From assembly GCA_937925595.1 (NCBI GenBank), contig CALALQ010000173.1, positions 1 through 12,786 on the forward strand: a stretch of 12,786 nt of DNA, given 5' to 3'. Every line of letters starts with the position of its first letter. The first letter of the stretch is position 1. The notes beneath the pieces are model-generated. The model searched no databases and was not told the DNA's origin. It was given only the letters and a program-made list of their open reading frames with translations. Below, piece by piece: positions 6,190 through 12,786 of the stretch. The translations under genes and the position numbers were made by a program. This stretch comes from an uncultured Demequina sp. GTDB lineage: Bacteria > Actinomycetota > Actinomycetes > Actinomycetales > Demequinaceae.

Positions 6190-6362
6190 ACGAACCCATG
6201 ATGAACGCCCAAAGCGCTGCCGAGATGCTCGGACTGCCGCCGACGTGGTTGCTGCGGAAGGCCCGCGACGGGCAGATCCCTCATGTCCGGTTCGGCCGGT
6301 ACGTCCGCTTCGAGCGCGTCGCGCTCCGGGAGTGGGTCACGACGCAACGCTGCGGCGCTTGA
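6186..6362 (+). CDS. xis: Excisionase-type HTH DNA-binding protein (MerR-like, HTH_17)
   Basis: 58 aa, ATG at 6186 with GGGAG at 6173-6177; the start overlaps the previous stop as ATGA. It consists of one small winged HTH: A-Q-S-A-A-E-M-L-G-L-P-P-T-W-L-L-R-K-A-R-D-G-Q-I-P-H-V-R-F-G-R-Y-V-R-F, then E-R-V-A-L-R-E-W-V. This is the standard excisionase / helix-turn-helix domain 17 pattern (the G-x-I-P wing, then R-F in the last strand). It sits directly upstream of the integrase, where such a protein bends DNA at att to favour excision and can also repress int. A purely regulatory MerR-like role is the alternative. Confidence 0.88.
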   Translation: MNEPMMNAQSAAEMLGLPPTWLLRKARDGQIPHVRFGRYVRFERVALREWVTTQRCGA

Positions 6363-6447
6363 CCGGCGTGAGATACTGGTCTGGTGACCAAAAGTGGCCT
6401 CGCGCGGTTGCCGCCGCCGAGGCCGTGACCCACCGGGAGGTACCCCG
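6363..6447 (+). promoter_or_regulatory. xis-int intergenic region with GTGACCAAA site and hairpin
   Basis: 85 bp. It holds one GTGACCAAA copy (6384-6392, same motif as at both element ends), a hairpin with GGCCTCG (6396-6402) pairing with CGAGGCC (6418-6424) around a 15-nt loop, and a GGGAGG ribosome-binding site (6435-6440) seven bases before the int ATG. AGATACT at 6371-6377 could hold a -10 (GATACT), but no convincing -35 lies 16-18 bp upstream. This is the only real gap in the operon, so separate control of int is plausible (inference). Confidence 0.4.
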
Positions 6448-7713
6448 ATGAGTAGGACCAAGACTACGTCGCGACGCGGCCACGGTGCCGGTTCCCTGTA
6501 CGTGCGTCAACTCGCGAGCGGACCGACCTACTACGGCCGCTGGCGCACGACAGACGGCCGCCGGCACAACAGCGTCGTGGGTCCGGTGCGCACGCCGAGC
6601 TACGCGGACGGCCTGACCAAGCGCGAAGCCGAGGCGAAGCTGCGCGAGCTCATCGCCGCGACGCCGAAGCCCACCACCAAGCCCACCCGACGCGGTCGGT
6701 CTCTAGAGTCGGCGGCGCACGCCTGGATCGTCAGCCTGGAAGGCCGCCGCGCGCCGACGTACATCGAGGACGCGCAGTCGGCGCTGAAGCACCACGTGCT
6801 GCCGTTCTTCGGCGCAACGACCGAGGTCGCGACGATCGACCACGCGCGATGCGAGGCGTTCGTTGTCCACCTGACCGGACTGACGTCGAAGCGCACCGGC
6901 CGCAAGCTCGCCGCGAAGTCGATCTCGAACTACGTTCGCGTGCTCAGCGCGCTTATGACCTTCGCGAGGCAGCGGCGCTGGGTCGAGACGAACCCGACGT
7001 CGGGCCTGCTTCTGCCCGAACCGCAGGACGACGGCGACGTGATCGAAGTCGATCAGGTGCTCTGGCCGGATGACGTCGAACGGCTCGTCGCCGCTGCGCT
7101 GCCCGGACGCTACGAGCTACTTGACCGTGCGCTCTACACCGTCGCGACCATGGCCGGCGTTCGCAAGGGCGAAGCGCTCGGTCTGCGCTGGCAGGACGTC
7201 GACTTCGACGCGCAGCGACTCCGCGTGTTCGAGCAGCTTGCCCGCGGGGACCAACGACGTCGGCCGAAGTCGCGCAAAGGCCGCTCGGTCCCGATGGCTC
7301 CCGCGGTGGCCGCCGCGCTGCTGGCCGTGCGCAACGCGAGCGCCTGGACGGCCGACGATCACCCGGTGTTCGCTGAGCCGCGCACCGGGCGACGCATCGC
7401 GTGGACGCCTGCTCGACGTCGCTACCTTGCCGCGCTGGAAGCGGCTGGGTTGCCGTCACGGCGCTTCCACGACCTTCGCCACACGTTCGCGTCGGTGCTC
7501 GCGCGCGACGGCGTGGCCGAGCGTCGTATCCAGGAGTGGTGCGGGCACAGCTCACCCGCGATCACGCGCAAGTACATGCACTTCGCCCCGGCGTCCGCGG
7601 CCGACGTCGAAGCCGTCGCGGGAGCCTTCGGACGTGTGGCCAATCGCGTGACCAACCTGCGCGCTACGGCCGGATCCCACAGCACTTCGCAGCCTGTCGC
7701 AGCCACGCAGTAG
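6448..7713 (+). CDS. int: Tyrosine-type site-specific integrase
   Basis: 421 aa from ATG 6448, set by GGGAGG at 6435-6440; an in-frame start at 6394 would add 18 residues and has no such site. N-terminal arm-binding part at about 10-60 (G-S-L-Y-V-R, Y-Y-G-R-W-R-T-T-D-G-R-R), core-binding SAM-like domain at about 80-185, catalytic domain from about 205. The catalytic residues are visible: R239 (M-A-G-V-R-K-G-E-A-L-G-L-R-W), H341-x-x-R344 (H-D-L-R-H-T-F-A-S), H367 (W-C-G-H-S-S) and nucleophile Y376, nine residues after H367. All are present in an uninterrupted frame, so the enzyme is probably active. It recombines the 21-bp core in tRNA-Val; its stop is 24 bp before attR. The 3' end of the gene overlaps candidate arm sites (7636-7656). 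Confidence 0.96.
   Translation: MSRTKTTSRRGHGAGSLYVRQLASGPTYYGRWRTTDGRRHNSVVGPVRTPSYADGLTKREAEAKLRELIAATPKPTTKPTRRGRSLESAAHAWIVSLEGRRAPTYIEDAQSALKHHVLPFFGATTEVATIDHARCEAFVVHLTGLTSKRTGRKLAAKSISNYVRVLSALMTFARQRRWVETNPTSGLLLPEPQDDGDVIEVDQVLWPDDVERLVAAALPGRYELLDRALYTVATMAGVRKGEALGLRWQDVDFDAQRLRVFEQLARGDQRRRPKSRKGRSVPMAPAVAAALLAVRNASAWTADDHPVFAEPRTGRRIAWTPARRRYLAALEAAGLPSRRFHDLRHTFASVLARDGVAERRIQEWCGHSSPAITRKYMHFAPASAADVEAVAGAFGRVANRVTNLRATAGSHSTSQPVAATQ
7636..7656 (+). promoter_or_regulatory. Candidate integrase arm-type sites, right arm (inside int 3' end)
   Basis: GTGGCCAAT (7636-7644) and GTGACCAAC (7648-7656) form a pair matching the left-arm pair at 1625-1646: 18 of 21 aligned bases are identical with one gap, in the same orientation, here 81 bp inside attR. 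This stretch also codes for V-A-N-R-V-T-N near the integrase C-terminus, so the similarity could partly reflect coding sequence. Confidence 0.4.
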
Positions 7714-7737
7714 CGCGGAAATACGGCGCGGCTGCCT

Positions 7738-7758
7738 GTTCGAATCCAGTATCGCCCA
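7738..7758 (+). repeat. attR core (21-bp direct repeat, right copy)
   Basis: Identical over 21 bp to 1565-1585. Only the 3' end of the tRNA is present; the sequence to the left (7714-7737) does not continue the cloverleaf. What follows (CTCCCGAG...) is the original host sequence downstream of tRNA-Val. Confidence 0.93.
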
Positions 7759-7762
7759 CTCC

Positions 7763-7787
7763 CGAGCCCGCACCGTGTGCGGGCTCG
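7763..7787 (+). terminator. Native tRNA-Val terminator, displaced by the insertion
   Basis: Perfect 11-bp GC-rich stem CGAGCCCGCAC (7763-7773) with GTGCGGGCTCG (7777-7787), 3-nt loop, followed by TCGCGTTTCT. It starts 4 bases after attR, so before insertion it lay directly behind tRNA-Val. It now can end transcription leaving the element from int. Confidence 0.72.
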
Positions 7788-7798
7788 TCGCGTTTCTA

Positions 7799-7816
7799 GG
7801 GGCGATTGGTCAGTTG
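7799..7816 (+). pseudogene. Possible relic of a second tRNA-Val 5' half
   Basis: GGGGCGATT is identical to 1511-1519 and is followed by GGTCAGTTG, against AGCTCAGTTG in tRNA-Val: nearly the whole acceptor 5' strand and the start of the D arm. No intact D stem, anticodon arm or T arm follows, so it is not a working tRNA. It lies behind the native terminator and would fit a decayed tandem tRNA copy. Confidence 0.3.
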
Positions 7817-7836
7817 ACATCGGTATGCGATGTCAA
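7814..7836. repeat. Perfect 9-bp inverted repeat downstream of the peptidase gene
   Basis: TTGACATCG (7814-7822) and CGATGTCAA (7828-7836) around a 5-nt loop. It lies 18-40 bp beyond the stop of the minus-strand M13 peptidase gene. No U-run follows on the minus strand, so it is at best a weak terminator or an mRNA 3'-end stabiliser. Confidence 0.45.
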
Positions 7837-7853
7837 TCGACCACCCGCAGCGC

Positions 7854-9737
7854 TCACCAGATCTCGATGCGCTCCTCGGGCGCCCGCATGATCGGCGCGT
7901 CGTCGGGGAGATCGAACGCGGCCTGGAACGCGTCCAGGTTCGAGACCGGCCCGAGCACGCGCAGGGGGCGTGGGCTGTGCGGGTCGACCGCGGCCAGCGT
8001 GCGCTGCAGGTCCGGGCTGATGTTCGCCCGCCACAGGGTCGCGTTGGCCAAGAAGAAGCGCTGGGCGGGCGTGAGGCCGTCGATCGCCGGCGCGCCGTTC
8101 GCGACGCGCGCGTGGGCGCGCTGGGCCAGGGCCAGGCCGCCGAGGTCGGCGATGTTCTCGCCGAGGGTCAGGCGGCCGTTGACGGGGACGTCGTCGAGCA
8201 CGGTGTAGGCGTCGAACTGCGCCACGAGCCGGTCGGCGAGCGCGGTGAAGCGCGCGGCGTCCTCCTCCGTCCACCATTCACGCAGGGCGCCGTCGGCGTC
8301 GAAGCGCCGGCCCTGGTCGTCGAAGCCGTGCGTGATCTCGTGCGCGATGACCATGCCGATGCCGCCGAAGTTGACGGCGTCGTCGGCGTCGGCGTCGAAC
8401 AGCGGCGGCTGGAGGATGCCCGCGGGCACGACGATCTCGTTCAGGGACGGGTGGTAGTAGGCGTTGACGATGTGGGCGGGCATCTCCCACTCGTCGCGGT
8501 CGACGGGCTCGGTCAGCTTGGCCAGCCGGCGCTCGAGCTCGAAGCGCGTCGCGCGCAGCCGGTTCTCGGCGTAGCTCGCGCGCCCCAGCTCCAGCCCCGA
8601 CCAGTCGCGCGGGCGGTCCGGGTAGCCGATCTTCACCCGCATGGCGTCGAGCTTGGCCTCGGCCCGAGCCCGCGTCTCGGCGCCCATCCACGCCCGCGTG
8701 CGGATCGACGCGCGCATCTCCTCGAGGATCGCGGTGACCATCGCCGTGGCGCGCTCCTTGGCCTCGGGCGGGAAGTGGAGCGCGACGTAGCGCTGCGCGA
8801 GCGCCTCGCCGAGGTCCTCGCCGATCGCGTCGATGACCCGCTTGGCGCGCTCGTGCTGGGCCTCCTGGCCCTTGATCCGGCGCCCGAAGAACGCGAAGTC
8901 CTCGTCGTCGATCCGCGCCGGCAGGGCGCTCGCCAGCGTCCGCACGACCGTGAACGCCAGATAGGCGCGCAGCGTGTCCGGCGCGGTCGTGGCCAGCACC
9001 TCCGGCAGCCCGTCGATCAACCGCACGTTCTCGACGTTCACGCTCTCCGCCGCGCCCGCGCCGATCGCCTCCAGATACCCGGGCAGCCCGAGCTCCGCGG
9101 CGGCGCGGCGGTTGTGCGTGCGGTCCACGTCCCGCCGCTCCTCGGCCCGCAGGTGCAGCTCGGCGAGCCGCGTCTCGAGCGCGAGCACGGCCGCCGCGTC
9201 CGCCGCGGACAACCCCACGTGCGCGAGCTGCGCGCCGATGTGCTCGACGTACGCCGCCCGCAGCTCCGCCGCGCCCTCGGCGAAGTACATCTCGCGGTCG
9301 GGGAGCCCGAGCCCGCCCTGGACGAGCCACAGCAGCGACCGCGTAGGATCGTCGTGGTCGACGGTCACGAACCAGCCGAAGAGCGCGAAGATCCCGTTGC
9401 GGTGCAGCAGCGGGAGGGCGTCGGCGCCGTCGCGCTCGATCGCCTCCAGCAGCGGCGCGATCGGCTCCAGGCCCGCGGCCTCGATCGCGGCCACGTCCAT
9501 GCCCGCCGCGAACGCGTCCCCGAGCAGCCGCTCGAGCCCGTCCGCGGGCGCCGCAGCGGCCCGCTCGAGCAGCTCCCGCAGCGCGAGCTCGTTGCGCCGC
9601 GAGACCTCCTCGAACGCTCCCCACGCACCGTAGCCCGCGGGGATCGGGTTGGAGTCGAGCCAGCCGCCGTTGGCGAAGCGGTAGAAGTCGACGCCGGGGT
9701 CAGCCGACGGATCACGGTCGGACGCGCTCAGAGCCAT
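7854..9737 (-). CDS. M13-family zinc metallopeptidase (neprilysin/PepO type)
   Basis: 627 aa from ATG 9737. It has the M13 layout: an N-terminal Peptidase_M13_N region (from D-P-G-V-D-F-Y-R-F-A-N-G-G-W, to about residue 385) and a C-terminal catalytic domain with N-A-Y-Y-H-P (substrate backbone contact), the zinc site H466-E-I-T-H470, then the third ligand E527 in E-N-I-A-D-L-G-G, where the Asp of the E-x-x-x-D motif is present. It ends R-I-E-I-W instead of the C-x-x-W of eukaryotic neprilysins, so the C-terminal disulfide is absent. No signal peptide or membrane anchor is visible, which points to a cytoplasmic oligopeptidase. It starts 37 bp after the stop of the hydrolase gene on the same strand, so co-transcription is possible. 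No clear ribosome-binding site precedes the start. Confidence 0.95.
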   Translation of the reverse strand: MALSASDRDPSADPGVDFYRFANGGWLDSNPIPAGYGAWGAFEEVSRRNELALRELLERAAAAPADGLERLLGDAFAAGMDVAAIEAAGLEPIAPLLEAIERDGADALPLLHRNGIFALFGWFVTVDHDDPTRSLLWLVQGGLGLPDREMYFAEGAAELRAAYVEHIGAQLAHVGLSAADAAAVLALETRLAELHLRAEERRDVDRTHNRRAAAELGLPGYLEAIGAGAAESVNVENVRLIDGLPEVLATTAPDTLRAYLAFTVVRTLASALPARIDDEDFAFFGRRIKGQEAQHERAKRVIDAIGEDLGEALAQRYVALHFPPEAKERATAMVTAILEEMRASIRTRAWMGAETRARAEAKLDAMRVKIGYPDRPRDWSGLELGRASYAENRLRATRFELERRLAKLTEPVDRDEWEMPAHIVNAYYHPSLNEIVVPAGILQPPLFDADADDAVNFGGIGMVIAHEITHGFDDQGRRFDADGALREWWTEEDAARFTALADRLVAQFDAYTVLDDVPVNGRLTLGENIADLGGLALAQRAHARVANGAPAIDGLTPAQRFFLANATLWRANISPDLQRTLAAVDPHSPRPLRVLGPVSNLDAFQAAFDLPDDAPIMRAPEERIEIW

Positions 9738-9774
9738 CCGCGAAGGGTATGGCCCTGAGCGCGCGTTCGTACCC

Positions 9775-11820
9775 CTACGGATTCGTGGTGGACAGCGTGA
9801 ACGTCACGGTCCCGCTGTAGCTGCCGGTCCGCAGCGGGTCACCGGCGTTGATCAGCTGCTTGAACGTGATGTCGACCGTGTCGTTGGAGACCGGCGCGGT
9901 CCACGCGGACTTGCTGAGCTCGACGCGCAGCGGCTCGGCCAGCGAGAACGCCCCGTTGGTCAGGTGGCCGGGCCCGGAGACCGTCAGCGCCGCTTCCGCC
10001 GCGGTGCTGGTCACGGTCGCGTCGGACGTCGCCGTGTACTCCTGCGTCACACCCGGGACGAACGCCCCGAACGACGCGGGCGCGCCCAGCGTCAACCCGA
10101 GCACGGTCGGCACGGTGCCGCCGACGGTCCCCTCCACCGAGGTGGAGGTCGGCGCGTCCAGCGTCTCCTTCAGCAGCGCGGTGATCGCCTTGGTGAGGCG
10201 CAGCACGCCGTCCCGCGCGGCCACGTCCGCGATGCCTTCCGCGGTCGCCGACGCCAGGTCGAGGTGGAGGATCGCCAGCGCCTTGTCGTCGGCCTCGCCG
10301 GCCTCCTGGGCGAGCCCGAGGCTCGTCCGCAGGTTCGACGCGACGGACGCCGGGATCCGCGCCCCGTACTCGTCGATCAGGTCGACGATGTCCGTGTACC
10401 AGGCCGGGTCGCGCGTGAAGTCGGGCCGGATGTAGCCCTTCTCCGCGTTCTCCAGCGTCACCTCGACGACCTCGTCCACGTAGCTCTGCACGGTCGGGTA
10501 CAGCGCGGCGAGCTGCGCGTCGGTCAGCGGCACCGAGCTGCCGTCCAGCGCGCAGAAGCCGCCGCCGCTGTTGGAGCCGGTGTTCACGCGCAGCGGGACC
10601 TCGTGCTGGGCGAGCCGGATGCCGCCCTGGGCGAGCCCGAGCGAGTCACGGACGATCGTGGTGCCGGTCGGGGTCGTGGTGGTGATCACGGGCGCCGACG
10701 GCGGCTGGAGCCCGTACGCGACCCAGCGGAACGTGTGGTCGTAGACCATGTTCTGGACCATGTGCTGCGGGACGCGCGACAGCGACGGCAGCGTGCACGT
10801 CTGCGGCTCACCGGGATAGCCGCCCGGGTAGGTGCCGATGTCGCGCTTGCGCAGCGGGCCGTAGTCCGTGATCAGCTTCCAGTCGCCGTGCGAGGCGCCC
10901 GCGACCTCCCAGTTGCGGAACGTCGGCGAGTCGGGCGCGCGGGCGCCGTTGGCGATCCCGAACGACAGGTCGCCCTCGGAGTTGATGCGGAACACGGGCG
11001 TCGGCGTGTCCGTGCGCATCGCGCCTCCGCCGCCGTGCAGGACGACCGCGTCGACGATGTTGGCCAGCGGCTGGATCGAGTTCGCGTACGTGCGCAGCCG
11101 GCCCGCGGACTGGGAGTGGCCGGTCGCGATCACGTAGTCGGGTGCGGCCAGCGGCCCGAGCGGGTCGAGGCCGGCCGGGCTGCGCAGCGCCTTGACGGCC
11201 TGCGAGAAGATGTCGTAGGACAGCGAGTCGTCGTTGATCGTGTTGCCGGCGGTGGCGTCGAGCGCGCCGTAGCGGGTCGGGCTCCACAGCCGCAGACCGG
11301 TCGCGGAGTGCAGGCCCGCGCGCTGCGCGGACACGCCGACCCACACGTAGCCCTCCTTGACGAAGTGCTCGTGCGACTGGAACCAGTCGACCTCCTGGTC
11401 CCAGTTGTTGCTGACGTTGACCCACTCGGCGACGACGGTGCCGTTGAACTTCTCCGGCGACACGGGCCGGCGCACGACGATCCGCGTGGTGTATGGGTGG
11501 CCCGTGCTGACCACGGTGGCCGCGGCCGTCTCGGTGGTCGCGTAGCGGGTCGCCTGCCCGGAGATCAGGTACTCCTCCTCGACGTAGCCGGCCTTGGCGA
11601 GGTCGACGTCGGTGGCGAGGAACGGGTACCCGTGCGCGGGGTCGCCGATCGGCGACGTGTGGGCGATCGGGCCGGTGACGGTGGGCGCGGGAACGCTCGC
11701 GCCCGTGGCGGTGGAGGGCCGCGGCGGCTCGCCGTTCGGCCCGGGCGGGACGGCCGCGGCCGGCACCGCCAGCACGGCGGACGCGCTCAGCGCCGCCAGC
11801 AGGGGAGACAGGATCTTCAT
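9775..11820 (-). CDS. Secreted alpha/beta hydrolase with C-terminal beta-domain
   Basis: 681 aa from ATG 11820. The frame extends to 11931, but the extra 37 residues are not signal-like, whereas M-K-I-L-S-P-L-L-A-A-L-S-A-S-A-V-L-A-V-P-A-A-A is a clean Sec signal with cleavage near residue 23. Residues ~40-440 resemble the 'alpha/beta hydrolase domain' family (Abhydrolase_10 type): R-I-V-V-R-R-P, F-N-G-T-V-V-A-E-W-V-N-V-S, nucleophile S236 in T-G-H-S-Q-S-A-G, and A-S-H-G-D-W as a probable His site. Residues ~476-556 are helical and Ala-rich, like FIMAH/FIVAR-type spacer modules. Residues ~568-681 are a beta-domain (S-F-G-A-F-V-P-G, T-S-T-A, G-H-L-T-N-G-A-F, L-R-T-G-S-Y, T-F-T-L-S-T-T) that I associate with exported Solirubrobacterales proteins. 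Likely an extracellular esterase; the substrate is unknown. Confidence 0.9.
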   Translation of the reverse strand: MKILSPLLAALSASAVLAVPAAAVPPGPNGEPPRPSTATGASVPAPTVTGPIAHTSPIGDPAHGYPFLATDVDLAKAGYVEEEYLISGQATRYATTETAAATVVSTGHPYTTRIVVRRPVSPEKFNGTVVAEWVNVSNNWDQEVDWFQSHEHFVKEGYVWVGVSAQRAGLHSATGLRLWSPTRYGALDATAGNTINDDSLSYDIFSQAVKALRSPAGLDPLGPLAAPDYVIATGHSQSAGRLRTYANSIQPLANIVDAVVLHGGGGAMRTDTPTPVFRINSEGDLSFGIANGARAPDSPTFRNWEVAGASHGDWKLITDYGPLRKRDIGTYPGGYPGEPQTCTLPSLSRVPQHMVQNMVYDHTFRWVAYGLQPPSAPVITTTTPTGTTIVRDSLGLAQGGIRLAQHEVPLRVNTGSNSGGGFCALDGSSVPLTDAQLAALYPTVQSYVDEVVEVTLENAEKGYIRPDFTRDPAWYTDIVDLIDEYGARIPASVASNLRTSLGLAQEAGEADDKALAILHLDLASATAEGIADVAARDGVLRLTKAITALLKETLDAPTSTSVEGTVGGTVPTVLGLTLGAPASFGAFVPGVTQEYTATSDATVTSTAAEAALTVSGPGHLTNGAFSLAEPLRVELSKSAWTAPVSNDTVDITFKQLINAGDPLRTGSYSGTVTFTLSTTNP

Positions 11821-11887
11821 GGACGTCCGCGAGATTACACGTGTCAGCCACCGATGAGTTCCGCGGTCGCGTACCGTCCTGGACGGC
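11821..11887. promoter_or_regulatory. Divergent intergenic region with ACACGTGT palindrome
   Basis: 67 bp between the divergent hydrolase genes. The palindrome ACACGTGT (11837-11844) extends imperfectly to TTACACGTGTCA (11835-11846), the size and symmetry of an operator for a dimeric regulator such as a TetR-type repressor. It lies 15-26 bp upstream of the minus-strand start. No convincing -35/-10 pair is visible in either direction, and the region has no strong Shine-Dalgarno sequence, so leaderless transcripts are possible. Confidence 0.3.
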
Positions 11888-12727
11888 ATGAAGACCACGC
11901 ACGTGCTCGACCATGCCCAGGCGGACATCATCTACGACGTGCGCACTGGGCGACCGCTGTTGATGATCGGCCAGCCGATGGACGCGAGCGGCTTCCGCGC
12001 GCTGTCCGAGCACTTCCCGGAGCGCACGGTCGTCACCTACGATCCGCGCGGTGCGGGGCGCAGCACGCGCCGCGACGGCCGCGTGGACGCGTCGCCCACG
12101 GTCCAGGCCGAAGACGTGCACGCCGTGATCGAGGCGGTGGGCGGCCCCGTGGACCTGTTCGCCTCCAGCGGCGGCGCGGTGACCGCGCTGGCGCTCGTGG
12201 CCGCGCACCCGGACGACGTCGTCACGCTCGTCGCGCACGAGCCGCCGCTGATCGAGATGCTGCCCGACCGCGAGGCCGCCCGCCGCGCCACCGACGCCGT
12301 CACGGCCACCTACATGGCCAAGGGCTGGGGCCACGGCATGGCCGCGTTCATGGCGCTCACCACCTGGCAGGGCGAGTACACGGACGCGTACTTCGCCCAG
12401 CCCGCGCCCGACCCGGCGCAGTTCGGGTTCCCGACCACCGACGACGGCACGCGCGAAGACCCGCTGCTGACCGACCGCGCCGCGGCGATCCGCGACTACG
12501 TGCCCGACGCCGAGGCGCTCGCCGCGGCCCCGACGCGGATCGTGATCGGCGTGGGAGAGGAGTCGCGCGAGACCTTCACGGGCCGGACCGCGATCGGCAC
12601 CGCCGCCCACCTGGGGCTGGAGCCCGTCGTGTTCCCCAGCCACCACGGCGGCTTCCTCGACGGCGAGTTCGGCTGGCCCGGCCGGCCCGCGGCGTTCGCG
12701 GCCAAGCTGCGCGAGGTGCTCGTCTAG
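11888..12727 (+). CDS. Alpha/beta hydrolase fold protein
   Basis: 279 aa from ATG 11888 to the TAG at 12725-12727. Alpha/beta-hydrolase features in order: P-L-L-M-I-G-Q-P-M-D-A-S-G-F (oxyanion region, about 23-36), V-V-T-Y-D-P-R-G-A-G-R-S (48-59), nucleophile elbow F-A-S-S-G-G-A-V with S94 central, then R-I-V-I-G-V-G-E-E-S, where the acid usually lies, and catalytic His at 252 or 253 in P-S-H-H-G-G-F. The elbow is A-S-S-G-G instead of G-x-S-x-G, which is tolerated in this superfamily. The length is typical. No signal peptide, so cytoplasmic. It could be an esterase, epoxide hydrolase or non-heme haloperoxidase-like enzyme; the substrate is unknown. It is divergent from the secreted hydrolase gene, with a 67-bp shared upstream region. 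Confidence 0.92.
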   Translation: MKTTHVLDHAQADIIYDVRTGRPLLMIGQPMDASGFRALSEHFPERTVVTYDPRGAGRSTRRDGRVDASPTVQAEDVHAVIEAVGGPVDLFASSGGAVTALALVAAHPDDVVTLVAHEPPLIEMLPDREAARRATDAVTATYMAKGWGHGMAAFMALTTWQGEYTDAYFAQPAPDPAQFGFPTTDDGTREDPLLTDRAAAIRDYVPDAEALAAAPTRIVIGVGEESRETFTGRTAIGTAAHLGLEPVVFPSHHGGFLDGEFGWPGRPAAFAAKLREVLV

Positions 12728-12786
12728 AACCCTCGTCCGCTGGGGGTTGACGCGCACCCGCGCGCGCTCGACCCTGCCTCGACGAT
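12728..12786. other. Non-coding tail at the right edge
   Basis: 59 bp after the hydrolase stop. AACCC (12728-12732) can pair with GGGTT (12744-12748) as a weak 5-bp hairpin directly behind the stop codon, without a following T-run; it may be a poor terminator. No start of another gene is visible before the edge. Confidence 0.3.

Noticed and set aside
7738..7758. A second tRNA-Val at the right end
   Set aside because: Only the 3' 21 bases are present and the upstream bases do not form the other arms; it is the attR copy.
7830..9758. 642-codon open frame on the plus strand
   Set aside because: Antisense to the M13 peptidase, which carries all catalytic motifs; the shadow frame has no domain and a biased composition.
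9738..9774. Promoter for the M13 peptidase
   Set aside because: No convincing -35/-10 pair in the 37-bp gap; co-transcription with the hydrolase or a leaderless start is as likely.
9964..12750. 928-codon open frame on the plus strand
   Set aside because: It is antisense to the secreted hydrolase and then out of frame with the second hydrolase; the translation is Arg/Gly/Val-rich low-complexity sequence, typical of shadow frames in high-GC DNA.
10808..12757. 649-codon open frame on the minus strand
   Set aside because: It overlaps two well-supported hydrolase genes in wrong frames and reads as Arg/Ala/Gly-rich sequence.

Overview
The window is a piece of a high-GC actinobacterial chromosome, most probably from the Thermoleophilia/Solirubrobacterales (Solirubrobacter- or Conexibacter-like). 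This rests on three things: the composition, a secreted 'C-x-G-x-x-C' surface-protein C-terminus at the left edge, and a C-terminal beta-domain (FGAF-PG / STA / GHL-NGAF / LRTG-Y / TFTLSTT pattern) at the end of the 681-aa hydrolase that I associate with this lineage. The placement comes from memory of these families, not from a search.

Layout. Left host flank (1-1512): the 3' end of a secreted protein gene, a VOC-family gene and a small AraC-type regulator forming a two-gene unit on the minus strand, then tRNA-Cys(GCA) on minus and tRNA-Val(GAC) on plus. Integrated element (1565-7758): a 6.2-kb insertion into the 3' end of tRNA-Val, bounded by a perfect 21-bp direct repeat of the tRNA 3' end (attL 1565-1585, attR 7738-7758). 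Right host flank (7759-12786): the displaced native tRNA terminator, a short tRNA-like relic, an M13 neprilysin-type peptidase and a secreted alpha/beta hydrolase (both minus), and a divergent second alpha/beta hydrolase (plus).

The element has two halves of different quality. The left half, on minus, is a decayed set of phage virion genes: the C-terminal piece of a large structural protein, a coiled-coil gene broken by one extra base, and a tail/neck-type protein gene whose natural reading changes frame at least four times. A small, apparently intact membrane-anchored peptide with two CKSC motifs lies between these and attL. The right half, on plus, is an intact, tightly packed operon: three unknown small proteins, a full-length primary-like sigma-70 factor (282 aa), a small Cys/His protein, an excisionase-type HTH protein and a tyrosine integrase. 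Five successive gene junctions overlap by 1 or 4 bases. A short orphan winged-helix fragment at about 4300-4441 abuts the truncated virion gene tail to tail, so a deletion seems to have fused the late and early modules and removed everything between them.

My reading is a prophage remnant that has lost packaging and structural functions but keeps an intact sigma-xis-int operon, with candidate integrase arm sites (GTGACCAA-type repeats) next to both ends and upstream of int. The element also brought its own terminator (1587-1616), which replaces the native tRNA-Val terminator that now lies 6.2 kb away. The most unusual content is the element-borne sigma factor: its core- and -10-binding regions are close to those of a housekeeping sigma, but its region 4.2 (-35 recognition) is divergent.
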